DNA of 8,375 nt from Pseudomonadota bacterium. Its GTDB lineage: Bacteria; Pseudomonadota; Gammaproteobacteria; Enterobacterales; Succinivibrionaceae. Under the pieces are notes generated by a model that was not told the origin of the DNA, did not search any database, and saw nothing but the letters and a program-made list of their open reading frames with translations. The stretch is from contig JAEWPL010000111.1 in the NCBI GenBank assembly GCA_023460615.1, positions 1 to 8,375 on the forward strand, written 5' to 3'. A program made the position numbers and the translations under genes. Positions 6,308 to 8,375 of the stretch are shown piece after piece (the stretch's first letter is position 1; each line of letters starts with the position of its first letter).

Positions 6308-7438
6308 ATGTTACAAGAGTCTTCCCCATATCTAGCTTTAGCTCGTAAGTACCGTCCTTCAAATTTTGAGGATGTAGTAGGTCAAGAGCATGTGATTGCA
6401 GCTTTGCAACATTCTATTGATAACAATAGAATTCACCATGCTTATTTACTTACTGGTACTCGTGGTATTGGTAAGACAACCATTGCTCGTATCATAGCCA
6501 AATGTCTTGAGTGTGAAGGTGGTATTAGCTCTCACCCTCATTTAGATGGAAATTTATGCTCAACTTGTAAAGCTATCAGTGAAGGCACTTTCCCTGATGT
6601 AATCGAAATCGACGGTGCTTCACAAACTAAAGTTGATGACACCAGACAGTTACTTGAGAATACTCAATACCCACCGATGCAAGGTAGATACAAAGTCTAT
6701 ATCATCGATGAGGTGCATATGCTTTCACAAAGCAGTTTTAACGCTTTGTTAAAGACTTTAGAAGAGCCACCTGCATATGTTAAGTTTATTCTAGCAACAA
6801 CAGATCCTCAAAAGATCCCAACTACGGTGTTGTCTCGTTGCTTACAATTTCAATTAAAAGCTTTATCCATTGACGAGATTGCAAGTCAAATTGAAAAGAT
6901 CTCCCATAAAGAAGGCTTTACTTGTGAAAGTGAAGCTGCCATTTTAATTGCTCGTGCAGCTCGTGGTAGTATGCGCGATGCTTTATCTTTGTGCGATCAA
7001 GCTCTTGCTTTAGGTAATGGCAAAATTCTAAGAGATACTGTACTCTCTATGCTAGGTACTGCAAGTGATGAGTTAGTATCAGATATTTTAAGTTTACTTT
7101 TAGTAAACTCTAATAAGTCTTTAGAAGAAGTTCTTTTAAAGATCAGACAAATTAGTCCAAATTACAAAACTCTTTTAAATGATTTAGTAATTACTTTCCA
7201 TGATCTAGCTTTATATCAGATGATGGGAAATGCAAAATCACTAAATGTATTTTCAATTCCAAGCGCTACTTTAGATAAGTATGCTAAGTTATTAAGTCCA
7301 AAAGCTCTGCAACTTTATTATCAAATTGCCTTGCAAGGCCTTGAAGAGTACAAGGTATCAAATGATGGTGCTACCACCTTTGAAATGGCAATCTTAAGAC
7401 TTCTCGCGTTTACGCCCGAAAAAAAAAAGATTGGATAG
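6308..7438 (+). CDS. dnaX: DNA polymerase III clamp-loader subunit, gamma-form (zero-frame product of dnaX)
   Basis: DnaX is the ATPase of the clamp loader that opens the beta clamp and places it on primed DNA. The zero-frame product is 376 residues and covers domains I-III. Seen are the conserved LARKYRP start (10-17), Walker A GTRGIGKTT (50-58), Walker B VYIIDEVHML (130-139), the SRC arginine-finger motif (176-178), sensor-2 GSMRDALSL (220-228) and the helical collar domain up to about 370. The zinc module is altered: Cys69, Cys84 and Cys87 match E. coli Cys64, Cys76 and Cys79, but the Cys73 position carries His78, after which there are three extra residues; Cys66 is an added cysteine. The stop TAG (7436-7438) follows the A run at 7419-7428 by two codons, so this form lacks the tau domains IV-V. 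The start ATG is 8 nt after apt and has no clear Shine-Dalgarno, suggesting translational coupling. Confidence 0.95.
   Translation: MLQESSPYLALARKYRPSNFEDVVGQEHVIAALQHSIDNNRIHHAYLLTGTRGIGKTTIARIIAKCLECEGGISSHPHLDGNLCSTCKAISEGTFPDVIEIDGASQTKVDDTRQLLENTQYPPMQGRYKVYIIDEVHMLSQSSFNALLKTLEEPPAYVKFILATTDPQKIPTTVLSRCLQFQLKALSIDEIASQIEKISHKEGFTCESEAAILIARAARGSMRDALSLCDQALALGNGKILRDTVLSMLGTASDELVSDILSLLLVNSNKSLEEVLLKIRQISPNYKTLLNDLVITFHDLALYQMMGNAKSLNVFSIPSATLDKYAKLLSPKALQLYYQIALQGLEEYKVSNDGATTFEMAILRLLAFTPEKKKIG
7419..7429 (+). promoter_or_regulatory. Slippery A-run / programmed -1 frameshift site in dnaX
   Basis: Ten A residues and a G. In the dnaX zero frame the codons are GAA AAA AAA AAG, so bases 7423-7429 form A AAA AAG, the same heptamer and phase as the E. 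coli dnaX shift site. The long A run also suits transcriptional slippage, as known for Thermus dnaX. Zero frame stops at 7436, the +1 frame stops at 7440 (TGA), and only -1 remains open. No Shine-Dalgarno-like stimulator is seen in the 15 nt upstream. Confidence 0.8.
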
Positions 7439-8375
7439 GTGAGGAATTTGATATTCAGCTTGATGAATATCTAAATCCTGTTATCGATTTTGATACACCT
7501 GAGGATAAGCTAAAACAAGCTATTACAGCTCCTGTAAATCCTAATTTATCTACAGTTTTAGATCTTGAGGAAAAGGCTAAAGCCTTAGAAGAAGCTGTTG
7601 CAAATCGTTTATCAACAAGCGAAAGTCAAGCTCAGGCTAATCTTGAGAATACTTTTAATCCTTCAGTTCAAGAAAAAGAAAACGTTAATGTAGCTGATAC
7701 TGCTTTGCAAAATGCCACTGAGGTTTTAGCTGAGCCTTCCTTGCAACAAGACAATACTCTAGATTTTAAAGAAAGTGCTTTAAACACTTCTATTGCGGTC
7801 AATGTAGCGTCTCAAGATAATAAGCTTACAGAGAGTTTAACCACTGAAACTTCAGTTGAGCAAGTGACTGAAGCAAAGGCTCAAACTTTAAGCTCTGTTG
7901 CTGATACTAATGCTGTAGCGCATTTATCTTCCTTTAATCAAGATAGTGCAGTAAGTACTGCTACTCAAAAGGTTGAAAGCTCAGTAGTGTCAGAAGCTCA
8001 AGTAGTTGCAGCTCCAAAAGAAACTCCTAAAACTTTTGTTGAGAGTCAAACTCCTGAAGTTTCTTCTGAAGTTACACCTGTTAAAGAGGTAACAGCCTCT
8101 GAAGGTGTTACAGCCCAAAGTACAGCACCTATAAGTTCTGCTGCTAATAAAGATTTAGATTTACTTATCCTCGCTCTTGAAAATCAGCAATCTAAGATTG
8201 TTACTAGTAATAGAGCTAAAGATGGTGTTTATTCTAAGGTCTTAAATCAAATTATAAAACCTAAAGCTTTAGATATTAAAACTCAGGTAGATGCACCTAC
8301 TAACACCAATTTAACTCAAGTAAATTTAGCTCAGAGTTTAAATCTAAACGTATTTGCTAATGAGAATTGTCAGGT
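7423..8375 (+). CDS. dnaX: tau-specific extension of dnaX, -1 frame, partial at right edge
   Basis: After a -1 shift at the A run, translation would resume at 7429 (GAT TGG ATA GGT) and stay open for 315 codons to the window edge, giving a tau of at least 689 residues (E. coli tau is 643). The frame has no ATG at all, and its first TTG is at 7705, so separate initiation is unlikely. The segment starts with an acidic part (EEFDIQLDEYLNPVIDFDTP) and then becomes a low-complexity linker rich in Ser, Thr, Ala, Glu, Gln and Val, with codon use like that of the gene upstream. This is the position of tau domain IV, which in E. coli is a short Pro/Ala-rich linker that binds DnaB. I do not see domain V (the polymerase alpha-binding part), so it should lie beyond the edge. 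Continuity of the coding pattern makes a real gene product very likely; whether it arises by frameshift, by slippage or from a sequencing error at the A run is open. Confidence 0.85.
7434..7485 (+). promoter_or_regulatory. Stem-loop downstream of the dnaX slippery site
   Basis: An imperfect hairpin begins 4 nt after the heptamer. The pairs are 7434-7438 with 7481-7485 (last pair G-U), 7442-7445 with 7476-7479, 7447-7449 with 7473-7475, and a perfect 7-bp top stem 7450-7456 with 7465-7471, with an 8-nt loop. This totals 19 pairs interrupted by a small internal loop and single-base bulges. It resembles the downstream stimulator of -1 frameshifting, but it is AT-rich and its stability was not computed. 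Confidence 0.55.

Noticed and set aside
7441..7710. Separate downstream gene starting after the dnaX stop, by reinitiation
   Set aside because: The open frame has no ATG, GTG or TTG until 7705, and its content continues the tau architecture, so frameshift, slippage or a homopolymer error explains it better.
1..8375. CRISPR array, insertion sequence, defence or prophage genes
   Set aside because: No direct-repeat array, transposase or phage motif was found; all genes are ordinary chromosomal types with similar AT-rich codon use.

Overview
The window is AT-rich chromosomal DNA from a Gram-negative, motile, heterotrophic bacterium. It is most likely a gammaproteobacterium: the UvrC and DnaX fragments read closely against the Escherichia coli proteins, apt is followed directly by dnaX as in many gammaproteobacteria, and there is a DUF2057/YccT-type periplasmic protein, which is mainly gammaproteobacterial. 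The low G+C and the mix of genes would suit a group such as the Succinivibrionaceae, but that placement is inference only. No mobile element, CRISPR array, tRNA or rRNA was seen.

Layout from left to right. (1) The 3' end of uvrC (+), cut by the window edge, holds the complete C-terminal nuclease and HhH2 modules. (2) A bidirectional hairpin terminator at 942-972 separates it from a convergent methyl-accepting chemotaxis receptor gene (-). (3) About 390 bp of very AT-rich non-coding DNA lies upstream of the receptor gene. It carries a well-spaced flagellar sigma-28-type promoter (2785-2811), an extended -10 element (2690-2698) and a pair of overlapping inverted repeats. (4) A tight three-gene minus-strand cluster, transcribed from 5646 down to 3016, encodes a Gph-type HAD phosphatase, an outer-membrane porin and a secreted DUF2057 protein. 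A strong 12-bp hairpin follows it at 2968-3002. (5) From a short divergent intergenic region, apt and dnaX run on the plus strand to the right edge.

The most notable feature is in dnaX. The zero frame encodes only a 376-residue gamma-like clamp-loader subunit and stops just after a run of ten A residues. The -1 frame then stays open for more than 300 codons to the window edge, with no ATG. The A run contains the heptamer A AAA AAG in exactly the phase needed for -1 slippage, and an imperfect 19-bp stem-loop starts 4 nt downstream. In E. coli the long tau protein is the zero-frame product and gamma needs the shift. Here the arrangement is reversed: gamma would be the default and tau would need ribosomal frameshifting or transcriptional slippage. 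A one-base homopolymer sequencing error is the main rival explanation.

The genes serve housekeeping and surface functions: DNA repair (uvrC), chemotaxis (MCP), envelope transport and an envelope protein of unclear role (porin, DUF2057), metabolite-phosphate clean-up (HAD), purine salvage (apt) and replication (dnaX).
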